A DNA stretch of 64,000 nt from Chlorobaculum parvum NCIB 8327 (GTDB lineage: Bacteria; Bacteroidota; Chlorobiia; Chlorobiales; Chlorobiaceae), in NCBI RefSeq assembly GCF_000020505.1, contig NC_011027.1:2225250-2289249 (forward strand), in the 5' to 3' direction. The notes under the pieces are model-generated. The model was not told where the DNA came from and made no database searches. It saw nothing but the letters and a program-made list of their open reading frames with translations. Below are positions 1-10,525 of the stretch, piece by piece (position 1 is the first letter of the stretch; the number at the start of each line of letters is the position of its first letter). The position numbers and the translations under genes were made by a program.

Positions 1-275
1 TTGTTGAACACCAGTCGATAGCCTGATCCCAGTACCCCCATCTTCTCGGCCACAACGCGCGCGGTGAGCAAGATCTGCCCGGCAATCTCCGAATCGCTAT
101 CGGTCAGCTCACTCAGCGACGAGATGTGCTCCAGCGGAATGATGAGAATATGAACCGGCGCAACCGGATTGAGATCGTGGAACGCAGCCACGTGGTCATT
201 TTTGTAGATCAGGTTGGCCGGAATATGACCGGCAGCGATCTTGCAGAAAATGCAGTCGGGGTCGTAACGTGACAT
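1..275 (-). CDS. HIT family (histidine triad) protein, 3' end cut by window
   Basis: The reverse strand reads MSRYDPDCIFCKIAAG, the typical amino end of HIT-family nucleotide hydrolases, with the zinc-type CxxC (CIFC) and the conserved FHDLNPVAPVHILIIP strand. The start ATG at 275 follows a good ribosome site (AGGACG). Only about 91 residues are present; the catalytic HxHxH motif would lie beyond base 1. Members hydrolyse nucleoside phosphoramidates and dinucleotides in the cytoplasm. The family is clear from the N-terminal pattern; the substrate cannot be told. Confidence 0.85.
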   Translation of the reverse strand, partial: MSRYDPDCIFCKIAAGHIPANLIYKNDHVAAFHDLNPVAPVHILIIPLEHISSLSELTDSDSEIAGQILLTARVVAEKMGVLGSGYRLVFN

Positions 276-322
276 AAGCTCGTCCTTTTTTAGTTCTTGG
301 TTAACCGGGCACAGTGCCACCG

Positions 323-826
323 CTACTCTTTGAGGATGACCGACAGCGTGGCATTGCCTCCGGAAGCGATAAGCACCACGGTAAGCTCACCTTTCAACCC
401 GGTCACGCTGCCCCGGTCGCCCTCCTTTTCAGGAACGATGAGCGAAGAGGTCTCGAATCCGGCCTCTTTCAGCGCATCAACGAACGCTTTGACCGAATTT
501 GAAGGGATGCCGTCGATGGCCATATCCCAGCTTCTACCCTCTGGCGTCTCGGTTCTGATGATCTTCCGGATCGTGCCGGCTGCAAAATGGGGCACCTCGG
601 CAGGCATCTCCGACGGCCAGGGCTGAACTTTATCGGTGATTTCGAAAGAACGATCACCGGAATCGATGGTCACATCGGACTCGGTCGAATCGGCAGGAGC
701 CGGTGCAGCCGCAGGCGCAACAGGCGGCGTCTCGGACTCCGTCTTGTGACCGCAGGCTCCGAGAAGGCCCGCAAGAGTGATGAGCGCGATGCGCCCTGTG
801 AATCTGAAAAAACCCTGCCGGCTCAT
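323..826 (-). CDS. putative lipoprotein of unknown function
   Basis: I do not recognise a family. The start at 826 gives a lipoprotein signal: a basic start, a hydrophobic stretch and the lipobox LGAC with Cys25. An in-frame ATG at 877 would add 17 residues in front. After the Cys comes a low-complexity Pro/Ala linker (about residues 30-50), then a soluble domain of about 110 residues with alternating hydrophobic strands and a C-terminal beta-rich end. It is probably anchored in the inner or outer membrane facing the periplasm. It lies alone between the HIT gene and a divergent lipoprotein gene. Confidence 0.7.
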   Translation of the reverse strand: MSRQGFFRFTGRIALITLAGLLGACGHKTESETPPVAPAAAPAPADSTESDVTIDSGDRSFEITDKVQPWPSEMPAEVPHFAAGTIRKIIRTETPEGRSWDMAIDGIPSNSVKAFVDALKEAGFETSSLIVPEKEGDRGSVTGLKGELTVVLIASGGNATLSVILKE

Positions 827-1015
827 GATCGGTGGTGATTGGTGGCTGATAACCGTTTCTCTTCTGCAAATGTACAAAAAAAGAGGGCTGGCCGTAGCAA
901 CTCAGGAGTAGCATAACGGCGTTACGATCACTACATTACCATCGTAAGCCCGTTAACCTACTTTTCGAGAGATGCGTTCCGGAAAGCGCCCCTTAAACAA
1001 TCAAGCAAACGAACG

Positions 1016-1687
1016 ATGAACAGACACACTTTAGTTTCGATGCTGTCGCTCTTTTTTGTCACCCTGCTCATGGTCGGCTGCAACGCCAACACAAGCGGCC
1101 CGGTCACCGACATCGACGGCAACACCTACGACACCGTCAAAATCGGCAACAAGGTCTGGATGACCGAAAACCTGAAGGTCACCCGCTACCGGAACGGCGA
1201 CCCCATCCCGGAGGTAGCCGATGCTGCCAAGTGGCCGAAGCTCGAAAGCGGCGCGCGATGCAGCTATGAAAACAACCCCGAAAACGGCAAAACCTTCGGC
1301 TTTCTCTACAACTGGTTCGCGGTCAACGACCCGCGAGGCCTCGCACCCGAAGGCTGGCACGTCGCCACCGACGAGGAGTGGCAGGCTTTAGCCGATGCGG
1401 TCGGCGGAGCTGAACAGGCAGGCAAAGTCCTGAAATCTTCGGAAAAATGGGAAGGCTCGACCGACGACGAAACTGAAAGCAACGGCTTCGACGCTTTGCC
1501 CTCCGGCGCTCGCCGCGACGCCGACGGAGGTTTTCTGATGCTCGGCAAATTCGCCCGTTTCTGGACAAGCTCTCAAGCCCCCAACGGCAAACCCTACGGC
1601 CGAGCCCTCGGTTTTTACGACAATACCCTGCGCGGCGGCGAAGTAGGCCCGAACAACGGCTTTGCCGTCCGGTGTGTGAAGGATTGA
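1016..1687 (+). CDS. lipoprotein with Fibrobacter succinogenes major paralogous domain
   Basis: The 223-residue product has a lipoprotein signal ending at Cys22. The rest matches the Fib_succ_major (TIGR02145-type) repeat unit: VKIGNKVWMTENLKV near residue 40, YNWFAV about residue 100, GWHVATDEEW about residue 115, a GFDALPSG motif about 160, FWTSS, and the closing GFAVRCVKD. The family is common in Bacteroidetes, Fibrobacteres and Chlorobi as surface lipoproteins; its biochemical role is not known. It is a single-domain copy, transcribed alone and ending near an inverted repeat shared with the converging sdh operon. Confidence 0.85.
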   Translation: MNRHTLVSMLSLFFVTLLMVGCNANTSGPVTDIDGNTYDTVKIGNKVWMTENLKVTRYRNGDPIPEVADAAKWPKLESGARCSYENNPENGKTFGFLYNWFAVNDPRGLAPEGWHVATDEEWQALADAVGGAEQAGKVLKSSEKWEGSTDDETESNGFDALPSGARRDADGGFLMLGKFARFWTSSQAPNGKPYGRALGFYDNTLRGGEVGPNNGFAVRCVKD

Positions 1688-1704
1688 ATACGGGAGCTTT
1701 TCGT

Positions 1705-1731
1705 GAGGCGACTGCTTACGGTTGTCGCCTC
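1705..1731. terminator. inverted repeat between convergent genes
   Basis: GAGGCGAC (1705-1712) pairs with GTCGCCTC (1724-1731) around an 11-base loop. It sits between the stop of the lipoprotein gene and the converging stop of sdhB, where a terminator is expected. No T tract follows on either strand, so rho-independent action is uncertain. Confidence 0.5.
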
Positions 1732-1768
1732 CTGAAGGGGATTGATCTGCCACAATCAAAAATCCCCT

Positions 1769-2542
1769 CTAAATCGTAAATCCTCCGTTCTTCTCCTTCT
1801 CGGCGGCGAGTTTGGCGGCGAGGAATTCGCGGTTGAGGCGGGTGATGTTGGCGATTTTGATCTCTTTGGGACATTCCGCTTCGCAGGCGTAGGTGTTGCT
1901 GCAGAAACCGAAACCGAGGCTGTCCATGGCGGCAACCATCTGCTGGACGCGGCGCTCTGCTTCGATGCGGCCTTGCGGAAGGAGGGCGAGGTGGGAGACT
2001 TTGGCGCCGACGAAGAGCATCGGCGAGGCGTTGGGGCAGGCGGCCACGCAGGCTCCGCAGCCGATGCAGGCGGCGGCGTCGAAGGCCGAGTCGGCATTGG
2101 GTTTGGGCACGGGGATGGCGTTGGCGTCGGGCACACCACCGGAGTTGATCGAGATGTAGCCTCCGGCCTGGATGATGGTGTCGAGCGCGCTGCGATCCAC
2201 GATCAAATCTTTAACGACAGGAAACGCGCCGCAGCGCCACGGTTCGACGTAGATGGTCTCGCCGTCGCGGAAAGAGCGCATGTGGAGCTGACAGGTGGTC
2301 GCGCCCCTGATCGGGCCGTGCGGGCGCCCGTTGATATAGAGGCTGCACGTGCCGCAGATGCCTTCGCGGCAGTCGTGGTCGAAGGCGACCGGGTCTTCGC
2401 CCTTGCCGATAAGCTGCTGGTTGAGCTGGTCGAGCATCTCGAAGAACGAGCTGTCGGGTGAGACCGCATCGACCTTGTAGGTCACCATGCCGCCTTTATC
2501 CGTGGCGTTTTTCTGTCGCCAGATTTTGAGGGTGAACTTCAT
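1769..2542 (-). CDS. sdhB: succinate dehydrogenase/fumarate reductase iron-sulfur subunit
   Basis: SdhB/FrdB carries electrons between the flavoprotein and the membrane quinone site. The 257-residue protein shows a plant-ferredoxin [2Fe-2S] site (Cys58, Cys63, Cys66 and Cys84) and a ferredoxin-type CxxCxxC (Cys159, 162, 165, plus Cys169), with a last CEAECP motif for the remaining clusters. I chose the ATG at 2542 (MKFTLKIW) because an upstream extension to 2644 reads inside sdhA and has no family similarity. It is the last gene of sdhC-sdhA-sdhB, 8 bases after sdhA. In green sulfur bacteria the enzyme is expected to reduce fumarate in the reductive TCA cycle. Confidence 0.93.
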   Translation of the reverse strand: MKFTLKIWRQKNATDKGGMVTYKVDAVSPDSSFFEMLDQLNQQLIGKGEDPVAFDHDCREGICGTCSLYINGRPHGPIRGATTCQLHMRSFRDGETIYVEPWRCGAFPVVKDLIVDRSALDTIIQAGGYISINSGGVPDANAIPVPKPNADSAFDAAACIGCGACVAACPNASPMLFVGAKVSHLALLPQGRIEAERRVQQMVAAMDSLGFGFCSNTYACEAECPKEIKIANITRLNREFLAAKLAAEKEKNGGFTI

Positions 2543-2550
2543 GGGCAGCG

Positions 2551-4491
<1,941 letters not shown>

Positions 4492-4519
4492 CGGCAATCG
4501 GTCTCCATGCGGCGCGGCG

Positions 4520-5188
4520 TTAGTTGAAAAGGGTGAAGCGCAACGGAATCGCCATGAAGCCGCCCGCAATAATCATCGCATACAAGGCGCTCGCCCCCTT
4601 GATGAGCGGCGTGTAGCGCGGATGGTTCAGGCCGAGCGTCTGGGCAGCAGCCTGAAGCGCATGGTTCAGGTGAAATCCAAGCACGAGAAACGAAACCAGG
4701 TAGATCGCAGAGTAGGTCGGATCGGAAAACAAAAGCACCGCGCGGTGATAAAAGTCGTGCCGCTCGATGCCAGGAGGCGGAGCGACGATGCCGAGCTTGA
4801 TGAAGTAGAAATCGATCAGATGGAGCGCGAGGAAAAGCAGCACGATCATGCCGGTGTGCATCATGTACTTCGAGAAGGGCGAAGTTTCGGAAAGGCTCCG
4901 GTGCTGGTAGCGAATCGGGCGCGACTTGCGGTTGCGGATGCTGACAATCACCCCGAAAGCGATGTGCAGCGCGAAGCCGCCGAAGAGAACCAGCTCCATC
5001 ATCCGTATCACCGGATTGGTGCCCATGAAGCCCGCTGCTGCCGAAAAAGCCACGCCTCCGTCATCGGCCAGCAACAGCAGGTTGATGCCAAGATGCAAGG
5101 AAAGAAACACGAGCAGAAACACTCCCGCAACTGCCATAATCACCTTGCTGGCAATGGACGACAATGCTCTCTGCCCGGTGGTATCCAT
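4520..5188 (-). CDS. sdhC: succinate dehydrogenase/fumarate reductase cytochrome b subunit
   Basis: The 222-residue membrane subunit anchors SdhAB and binds haem and menaquinone. It has five hydrophobic segments (about residues 14-38, 60-82, 108-130, 155-178 and 190-215), as in the single-anchor B. subtilis/Wolinella type (b558 family). Candidate haem-ligand histidines lie in HLGINL, LHIAFG, HTGMI, LHLIDF and HLNHAL. The start at 5188 ([11 protein letters not shown]) gives the family length. It is the first gene of the sdhCAB operon. Confidence 0.9.
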   Translation of the reverse strand: MDTTGQRALSSIASKVIMAVAGVFLLVFLSLHLGINLLLLADDGGVAFSAAAGFMGTNPVIRMMELVLFGGFALHIAFGVIVSIRNRKSRPIRYQHRSLSETSPFSKYMMHTGMIVLLFLALHLIDFYFIKLGIVAPPPGIERHDFYHRAVLLFSDPTYSAIYLVSFLVLGFHLNHALQAAAQTLGLNHPRYTPLIKGASALYAMIIAGGFMAIPLRFTLFN

Positions 5189-5283
5189 AAATCGTGAAGT
5201 TCGGTGACAGAAGACAGGCCACACAACCTGTGAAACGCTTCCAAAAGCTAACGTCCTCCTCCCGAAATGACAAGCCGAATCGT

Positions 5284-5937
5284 CTATTTTATCTCGAAAG
5301 AAGGAATTACGGCAACAGCCCGCACGGGGCTCGCTTCCGCACCGGAGATGGGCAACGGCAGCACCGAAAGGAGGAAATCGCTGTCGCCAAGCTGGTCGAG
5401 CGCAGTGAGATTTTCGATGAGGAGGAGCCCAGAACCAAGTAGACAGCGATGGATGGGCAGCGCTTCCGAATCCGGATCGTCGAACGATGGCGCATCGATG
5501 CCGACGCCCTTCAGCCCAAGCCCGGCAAGCCACGTCGCCGCTTCCGACGAGAGTACCGGATAGTTCCGGTCGTACTCCGCCGTTCCCCAGAATCGGCTCC
5601 AGCCAACGTGCAGCAGGAGAAAGTCAGCCTTTTCGATGCTTGGTTGGATGACACGCAGTTGATCGAGCGAAACGAGACCGGAGGACGCCCCCCGCAGATC
5701 GAGCAGCGCACCCTTGCCGATGAAGCGCTCCACCGACATCCGGTCGAGCGAAGCAGCGCCCTCGAAAAGGTGCGCCGGAGCATCAAGGTGCGTGCCGGTG
5801 TGCGACGAGAGTTGCATCCAGCGCTCGCCGAAGCCATCGCGCCCTACCGTGCAGAGATCGGAAAACTCCGGCGCAGGCGTTCCCGGCCACACCGGCATGG
5901 CGGGCGAAATCGGATGGCTCAGATCAACGATGCGCAT
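5284..5937 (-). CDS. cyclase family protein (kynurenine formamidase-like metal hydrolase)
   Basis: The 217-residue protein has the signature of the PF04199 cyclase/arylformamidase family: DLSHPISPAMPVWPG at the start and the metal-binding HTGTHLDAPAH at about residues 46-56. Later GVGIDAPSFDDP matches the family's second conserved block. Members hydrolyse amide or lactam bonds with Zn or Mn in the cytoplasm. No tryptophan-degradation genes are nearby, so the substrate is open. It stands 23 bases upstream of the PagL-like gene's stop, possibly cotranscribed with it. Confidence 0.85.
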   Translation of the reverse strand: MRIVDLSHPISPAMPVWPGTPAPEFSDLCTVGRDGFGERWMQLSSHTGTHLDAPAHLFEGAASLDRMSVERFIGKGALLDLRGASSGLVSLDQLRVIQPSIEKADFLLLHVGWSRFWGTAEYDRNYPVLSSEAATWLAGLGLKGVGIDAPSFDDPDSEALPIHRCLLGSGLLLIENLTALDQLGDSDFLLSVLPLPISGAEASPVRAVAVIPSFEIK

Positions 5938-5959
5938 GACGTTTCGGCCCGCCTGTCCG

Positions 5960-6538
5960 TCAGTACAGCAGCGAATAGCTCAGCACCAAAGCGTTGGTGT
6001 TGATGCCGCGGTTCGGCTGGCTGGTGCCGGCATTCGAAATGTGGCGAAAACGGTAGCCCAGCGTCAGGGCGTCGTGATCGGAGAGATCGAACCGCGCGCC
6101 GAGGCCGAACTGGTTCAAAAAGTTGAAGCCACCGTCACCCTGCTCGGCGCTGTCGATGCTCAGGTACATCGGCCCGGAACCCACCTCGGCCACAACTTTG
6201 ACCGACGGAGCAATCGGGTGCAGATAGCGGAAAAAGACATTGAGGCCAGTCTCGACACCTGACTCCGGCTCGAAAACCGGATTGCAGAACGGTTCGAGCG
6301 CGAGCTGAAGCGTGCCTTTGCTCTCCTGCATGCCGAACACGGAGTTCATGTCGAAGCCGACTCGCACAAAAATAGGCATGACCTTGTTGGTGGCATCGGT
6401 AAACTTCATATGCCCCCAGGCGTAACCCGAACCGAAGCCGATTTCATCGACGTGAACGCCCTCGGCCTTAACGTGAGAGGGAAACGACATGAGTACGAGC
6501 ATCAGAACGCTTAAAACATGAAACAACTGCTTTTTCAT
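5960..6538 (-). CDS. PagL-like lipid A deacylase / acyloxyacyl hydrolase family outer-membrane protein
   Basis: The 192-residue product has a cleavable signal peptide (about residues 1-25, ending HVKA) followed by alternating amphipathic strands and a C-terminal aromatic residue (LSYSLLY), typical of a small outer-membrane beta-barrel. The pattern YRFRHISNAGTSQPNRGIN is the PagL catalytic block: His166 and Ser168 match the known His/Ser pair. The third catalytic residue, Glu twelve positions after the Ser in PagL, is Asn180 here. It may remove ester-linked 3-hydroxyacyl chains from lipid A, but that change leaves activity uncertain. Confidence 0.75.
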   Translation of the reverse strand: MKKQLFHVLSVLMLVLMSFPSHVKAEGVHVDEIGFGSGYAWGHMKFTDATNKVMPIFVRVGFDMNSVFGMQESKGTLQLALEPFCNPVFEPESGVETGLNVFFRYLHPIAPSVKVVAEVGSGPMYLSIDSAEQGDGGFNFLNQFGLGARFDLSDHDALTLGYRFRHISNAGTSQPNRGINTNALVLSYSLLY

Positions 6539-6592
6539 GATGAGATGGTTTACGGTTGAAAGATAAAAGCTGCGGCGAAGCTATGGCGCTGA

Positions 6593-7378
6593 CTACCGAT
6601 CGTCAACGACCTGACGGTCCGCCACGAAGCTGACCACCGACTCGATGGCCCGTTGGCGCTCGCAATCACAGAAAATCTGATGATCGGTTTTTTCGAACCA
6701 GATAATCGACTTCTGCTCCGGCGGCGTAGCGATGGCCCGATAGATGATCTCGGCGCTCTCGGGTCGAACGACGGTTTCATGCCTGGCATGAAGAATCAGC
6801 GCCGGCTTCAGGACACGGTTCATGACACGCTCGGTCTCTTGAATCAGCTCGAACATCGACAGAATCGTTCGCGTCGGCGCCCAGTCGTATTGCTCTGGCA
6901 TCAGGGCGTTGGCAGGATCGGCAAAGGTCGGGAAGAAGCCCCAGCGATCAACCACACGGCTGACCAAGGGAGCAAAAAAATGCAGCGGGCGACCCGGGGC
7001 GAGCAAAGAGACAAGCCTGATTGGCGGGGTGGCAAGCACGATCGAATCAACCAGCTCAGGTTGGCGTTCGGCAAGCTGCAAGGCAAGCAGCGCCCCCATG
7101 CTGTGGCCGATCACCACAACTTTGCCTCCGTGTCCGGCAAGTTTTTTGAGCTCCGCCTCGGTATCGGCAACCCAATCCTGCCAGGTCACGCCGCGCAAAT
7201 CATCAGGCGACGCGCCACCGTGCCCCCGAAGCAACGGCGCGGAAAGGCTGAGGCCGAGTCTTTCGAGCGGCTCGAACAGCGACCTGACGCTTTCGAGGTT
7301 TGCCGTAAAGCCGTGAATGATCAATACACCCGATAATCGCCTGTCCTCACACTCATTCATACCTCTGGGATCTGTCAT
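6593..7378 (-). CDS. alpha/beta hydrolase (carboxylesterase / monoacylglycerol lipase-like)
   Basis: The 261-residue protein shows the alpha/beta hydrolase layout of the Est30/monoglyceride-lipase group: LIIHGFTAN oxyanion region near residue 20, nucleophile motif GHSMGAL near residue 92, and a C-terminal His in KTDHQIF near 232. The acidic residue expected after strand 7 (usually D in ARxDxVV) appears as Glu in HARHETVV, a conservative change. It probably hydrolyses short or medium acyl esters in the cytoplasm. A second in-frame ATG lies at 7360. No operon partner is obvious. Confidence 0.82.
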   Translation of the reverse strand: MTDPRGMNECEDRRLSGVLIIHGFTANLESVRSLFEPLERLGLSLSAPLLRGHGGASPDDLRGVTWQDWVADTEAELKKLAGHGGKVVVIGHSMGALLALQLAERQPELVDSIVLATPPIRLVSLLAPGRPLHFFAPLVSRVVDRWGFFPTFADPANALMPEQYDWAPTRTILSMFELIQETERVMNRVLKPALILHARHETVVRPESAEIIYRAIATPPEQKSIIWFEKTDHQIFCDCERQRAIESVVSFVADRQVVDDR

Positions 7379-7569
7379 GCAAAGGAACGTCTATTTGCCA
7401 AAAAATTCATGCCATAACCCGCTCTCAAGCCGCGCGAAGAGAAGATCATGACCAGAAATATAAAAGCAGCTCATGAATATTTTTTTCAAATAGCTATTTT
7501 TTACCTACGCGACAGACCCCGTCGAGTGATCACACGCGGCTCATCCGGTCAACAGAAAAACGCCAAGCC

Positions 7570-8085
7570 ATGATGATATTCAAGCGGTTTCCTCTTCTTC
7601 TGCTCGCTCTGTTTCTTGCCCTCGGAGCCTGCTCGACCTCGAAAGGGCCTTACACTTCACGGCGATACGTCCCCGGAATCTCACCCGAGGAGGCGTACCG
7701 GCTGGGCAAGCTCAAGAACACCCCCTATCTTATCGACAACAAGCTCTACGTCCCCATGAGCTTTGAGCAGGTGTATGCCTACGAAGAGACCGGCATCGCG
7801 TCGTGGTACGGCCGGGAAACGCTTGAAAAAAACAACAGCCAGCCGACCGCTTACGGCGAAATCTTCGACCCCGGCCAGCCCAGCGCCGCGCACAAATACC
7901 TGCCACTCCCCATGCTCGTCAGGGTCACCAACCTCGACAACAACCGCTCGATTATCGTTCGCGTCAACGACCGCGGCCCGTTCGTCGATGGCCGCGTGAT
8001 CGACCTGAGCGCCCAAGCCGCCAAAGAGCTTGGCTTCTATGAAAAAGGGACAGCCAGGGTAAAGATCGAATCCGTTTACCGATAG
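7570..8085 (+). CDS. rlpA: RlpA-family septal ring lipoprotein / lytic transglycosylase
   Basis: The 171-residue lipoprotein has a signal with lipobox ending at Cys21, then a linker, then the double-psi beta-barrel domain (about residues 75-170). Conserved blocks GIASWYGRE, TAYGEIFDP, LPMLVRVTNLDN, and VRVNDRGPFVDGRVIDLS are all present, including the Asp of NDRGPF. Family members cleave denuded glycan strands at the septum. There is no SPOR domain, which some RlpA proteins carry. It is preceded by about 190 A+T-rich bases and ends 3 bases from a converging acetyltransferase gene. Confidence 0.88.
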   Translation: MMIFKRFPLLLLALFLALGACSTSKGPYTSRRYVPGISPEEAYRLGKLKNTPYLIDNKLYVPMSFEQVYAYEETGIASWYGRETLEKNNSQPTAYGEIFDPGQPSAAHKYLPLPMLVRVTNLDNNRSIIVRVNDRGPFVDGRVIDLSAQAAKELGFYEKGTARVKIESVYR

Positions 8086-8088
8086 CGA

Positions 8089-8610
8089 TTAGCCGCACGG
8101 CCCGGAGACCATGAAGGCTTCGTGAAATGAAACAGTGCCCGTTGGTTCCGGCCCATCGAACACAAGCGCAAAAAAGACCTCCGGCGGCACGCCCTCATGC
8201 CCCAGTCCCTCTGGGTTGACGAAACCGAACTGACGGTAGTATTCGGGATGCCCAACCAGGCAGCACCCCGTTGCCCCAATCGCTTGCAACCGTTCGAGAC
8301 CTTCGCGGATCAGCGCCTTGCCGATACCCTGCCGCTGGAAATCCGGCAGCACGGAGACCGGCCCGAGGCCATACCAGCCAGCCGTGCCATCCGACATGAC
8401 AACCGGCGAAAAGGCGATGTGCCCGACCACGCGCCCATCAAGCTCTGCCACCAGCGAAATGGTCAGCGCCCCGGCGTTGCGGAGCGCTTCGATGACAAAC
8501 TGCGCGGTGTGATTGCTGACCTCCAGCGTTGCGAAAGCAGCGATGGTGAGGGCGGTGATAGCCTCAACATCGCCGGGCATTTCGGGTCTGATGACCAAAG
8601 ATGAGTGCAT
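8089..8610 (-). CDS. GNAT family N-acetyltransferase
   Basis: The 173-residue protein begins IRPEMPGDVEAI and carries the acetyl-CoA binding motif A, VLPDFQRQGIGKALI (about residues 88-102), followed by GHPEYYRQFGF, a block typical of the YhbS-like subgroup. It transfers an acetyl group from acetyl-CoA to an unknown amine. Converging with rlpA with almost no gap, it is probably a single gene. Confidence 0.85.
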   Translation of the reverse strand: MHSSLVIRPEMPGDVEAITALTIAAFATLEVSNHTAQFVIEALRNAGALTISLVAELDGRVVGHIAFSPVVMSDGTAGWYGLGPVSVLPDFQRQGIGKALIREGLERLQAIGATGCCLVGHPEYYRQFGFVNPEGLGHEGVPPEVFFALVFDGPEPTGTVSFHEAFMVSGPCG

Positions 8611-8661
8611 GGCAACTCAGAAATTCAGGCTTTCGCCCATTAAAAAGACAAATCCATCAGG

Positions 8662-9570
8662 TCATCCCCTCCGGTGCGTGCCGCCCTGCATCAGCACCAG
8701 CTCGCCTTTGGCGATACCCGAGAGCCTCGACATCTGGTCGCACTTGATGCGAAGGATGAAAAAGAGTCGCTCGTCGGCGTCGTCGAGCAGGGTCTCGAAA
8801 TTACCCTGCCCTTTCGAAACAATCAGATCCGCCTCGTCGAACAGGCGACGGAACTCGTCCGAAACCGCTTCGAGCAGCGTACCGGGATAGACGCTGCCGG
8901 AGGAGATCACCGTGGCCACCTTGTCGAGACCGGCGTAACGTGCGTCAGCCATCACCGCGTCGTTGATGACCGGGCGCTCGCGCACCGCGCAGGTGACGTC
9001 GAGTTGCGGGAAGTGCCGCCTGATCTCTTCGATGAAGAGCCGGTCGAAGACGATCTCACCGGCGTTGTCGCAAATGTAGAGCAAGCGCTTCGCCGATTGC
9101 AGATGCGACAAGAATGCCTCGAAATCGAAGCGCCCGAACGTCCGCTCACCGATGGTTCGCACCTCATGTTCGACATCGAGCGAGCCGTGCCGTTTTGCGC
9201 CGAAATCGATGATATTGCCCGCCGCGGCAACCCGAACGGCCTCCTCCAGCGGTTTGGGGGAGTCGAGAATTCTGGCGCGAAACTCGTCGGCGAACGCCAG
9301 CGCGACATCGTTCGAGCGCTGCTTGATGTCACAGTACGGATCGAAATCCGCATCGCGGCCCGACAGCGCAATCGCATCGTCCGTGGCGCTCCGGATCACA
9401 TGCTGCACCACGATCCCCTCACCATTGCTCTCAAGCAACTGCTGCATCGAATGCTCGAACAGCGCCTTGCCCTGCCCATCTTCCATGCCGGTAATCTTCG
9501 TCAGCGAAAGCAACTGCTCAAAAAGGCACGGATAACACTCTACGGGGATCGATCTATTTTTGCTGTTCAT
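8662..9570 (-). CDS. DUF89/ARMT1-like damage-control phosphatase family protein
   Basis: The 302-residue protein starts with an N-terminal CYPCLFEQL (CxxC) motif seen in the prokaryotic DUF89 branch. The core includes YICDNAGEIVFDRL, VISSGSVYPGTLL, ADLIVSKGQGNFETL and a closing KCDQMSR block, covering the metal and phosphate residues of the family (Asp-Asn, Lys-Gly-Gln-Gly-Asn). Members are metal-dependent phosphatases that remove damaged sugar or cofactor phosphates. The start at 9570 (MNSKNRSIPVE) is preferred because an extension to 9633 reads through A+T-rich upstream sequence. It diverges from the orphan gene at 9729. Confidence 0.8.
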   Translation of the reverse strand: MNSKNRSIPVECYPCLFEQLLSLTKITGMEDGQGKALFEHSMQQLLESNGEGIVVQHVIRSATDDAIALSGRDADFDPYCDIKQRSNDVALAFADEFRARILDSPKPLEEAVRVAAAGNIIDFGAKRHGSLDVEHEVRTIGERTFGRFDFEAFLSHLQSAKRLLYICDNAGEIVFDRLFIEEIRRHFPQLDVTCAVRERPVINDAVMADARYAGLDKVATVISSGSVYPGTLLEAVSDEFRRLFDEADLIVSKGQGNFETLLDDADERLFFILRIKCDQMSRLSGIAKGELVLMQGGTHRRG

Positions 9571-9728
9571 GCAATGAAAAGTGTTGTTTTTTGTTAAAAA
9601 TACTTTAAAAGATAAATAAAAGCACGAAAACAAGCTTTTTATACGCTACTTTAGAAAGGGTGATATCTCACCAAAACAGAGTCCATAAAGGTTCACGCGT
9701 TTTTCGGTCAAACTAAAACTTTACTACC

Positions 9729-10472
9729 ATGGCACTCATTCAAACAGGCGCTATCGACCGTTTTGCTGTTACAGCAAAGAAAAAGGCTATCGAGTCATTT
9801 GCCTCTCTGAAAGGAATTTCCACCTTCTCGGAATTAAGCGAACTTTCACGAACCTCTACCCCAAAATCGTTTGAGTACACACAGTCGCCTGAGCCCAGAG
9901 GCCTTGCGTTAAAAAATATAAAGCTGACAGAAGGATTCAACGGATTTCTCGGGAATGTGTTCAGTTCCAAAAACAATGTGTACTTCGTGGCTTGGGCCTG
10001 GGATTTGAGCGGAGAGCCCATATGCCAGTACCCGGGAGCAGATGCAGACCCCAAAAGCGTCATCATCCCCATGAGAGTTGGCAAGGTTCGGGAGTTTATC
10101 GGCGAAGGTATCAATCTGTTTCCAAAACGCACCATTACCGGCGGCATGGCTATCCGGATACAGTTATGGGAGTCCGATGAGGAGACGAGGAAGTTTGGAA
10201 AAGCTATGACGGAAACCGCTGAGGCTATCAATAACTCTTCTTTGTCATCACTGATCTCGGCAATCGCGCTGGCGGGACCAAGTGCTGGAGCTTTGACCCT
10301 TATCAAAAACGCGGCAGTTGAATTAGGCAATGCTATAGGAACAATCCTGAAGTCAAATGGCGATGATTACGTTGATTTCTTTGAAGGCTACTACCCAAGT
10401 GACAAGGAATGGGCAGCTGAACACGAGGCGCACTCAGGCAACTCGTCAGTCATCACGCTGGCCAAGTATTAA
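9729..10472 (+). CDS. hypothetical protein, orphan of unknown function
   Basis: I do not recognise this 247-residue protein. It has no signal peptide. An N-terminal polar helix (about 1-45) is followed by a beta-rich region (about 60-150) with YFVAWAWDLSG and a motif IPMRVGKVREFIGEG. Then come a hydrophobic Ala/Gly/Leu-rich stretch (about 170-205, SLISAIALAGPSAGALTLI) and an acidic aromatic tail (DDYVDFFEGYYPSD). The base composition is visibly more A+T-rich than its neighbours, suggesting recent acquisition. It is flanked by a divergent DUF89 gene and a strong terminator, so it is monocistronic. Confidence 0.65.
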   Translation: MALIQTGAIDRFAVTAKKKAIESFASLKGISTFSELSELSRTSTPKSFEYTQSPEPRGLALKNIKLTEGFNGFLGNVFSSKNNVYFVAWAWDLSGEPICQYPGADADPKSVIIPMRVGKVREFIGEGINLFPKRTITGGMAIRIQLWESDEETRKFGKAMTETAEAINNSSLSSLISAIALAGPSAGALTLIKNAAVELGNAIGTILKSNGDDYVDFFEGYYPSDKEWAAEHEAHSGNSSVITLAKY

Positions 10473-10488
10473 AGAAATACAAAATGAG

Positions 10489-10522
10489 GGGGAAGAACTG
10501 CTGTCTTCCCCTTCGTCCTTTT
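10489..10522 (+). terminator. rho-independent terminator after the orphan gene
   Basis: GGGGAAGA (10489-10496) pairs with TCTTCCCC (10504-10511) over a 7-base loop, followed by a T-rich tail ending TCCTTTT. It lies 16 bases after the stop at 10472 and just before the converging exchanger gene's stop. Confidence 0.8.
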
Positions 10523-10525
10523 CCC

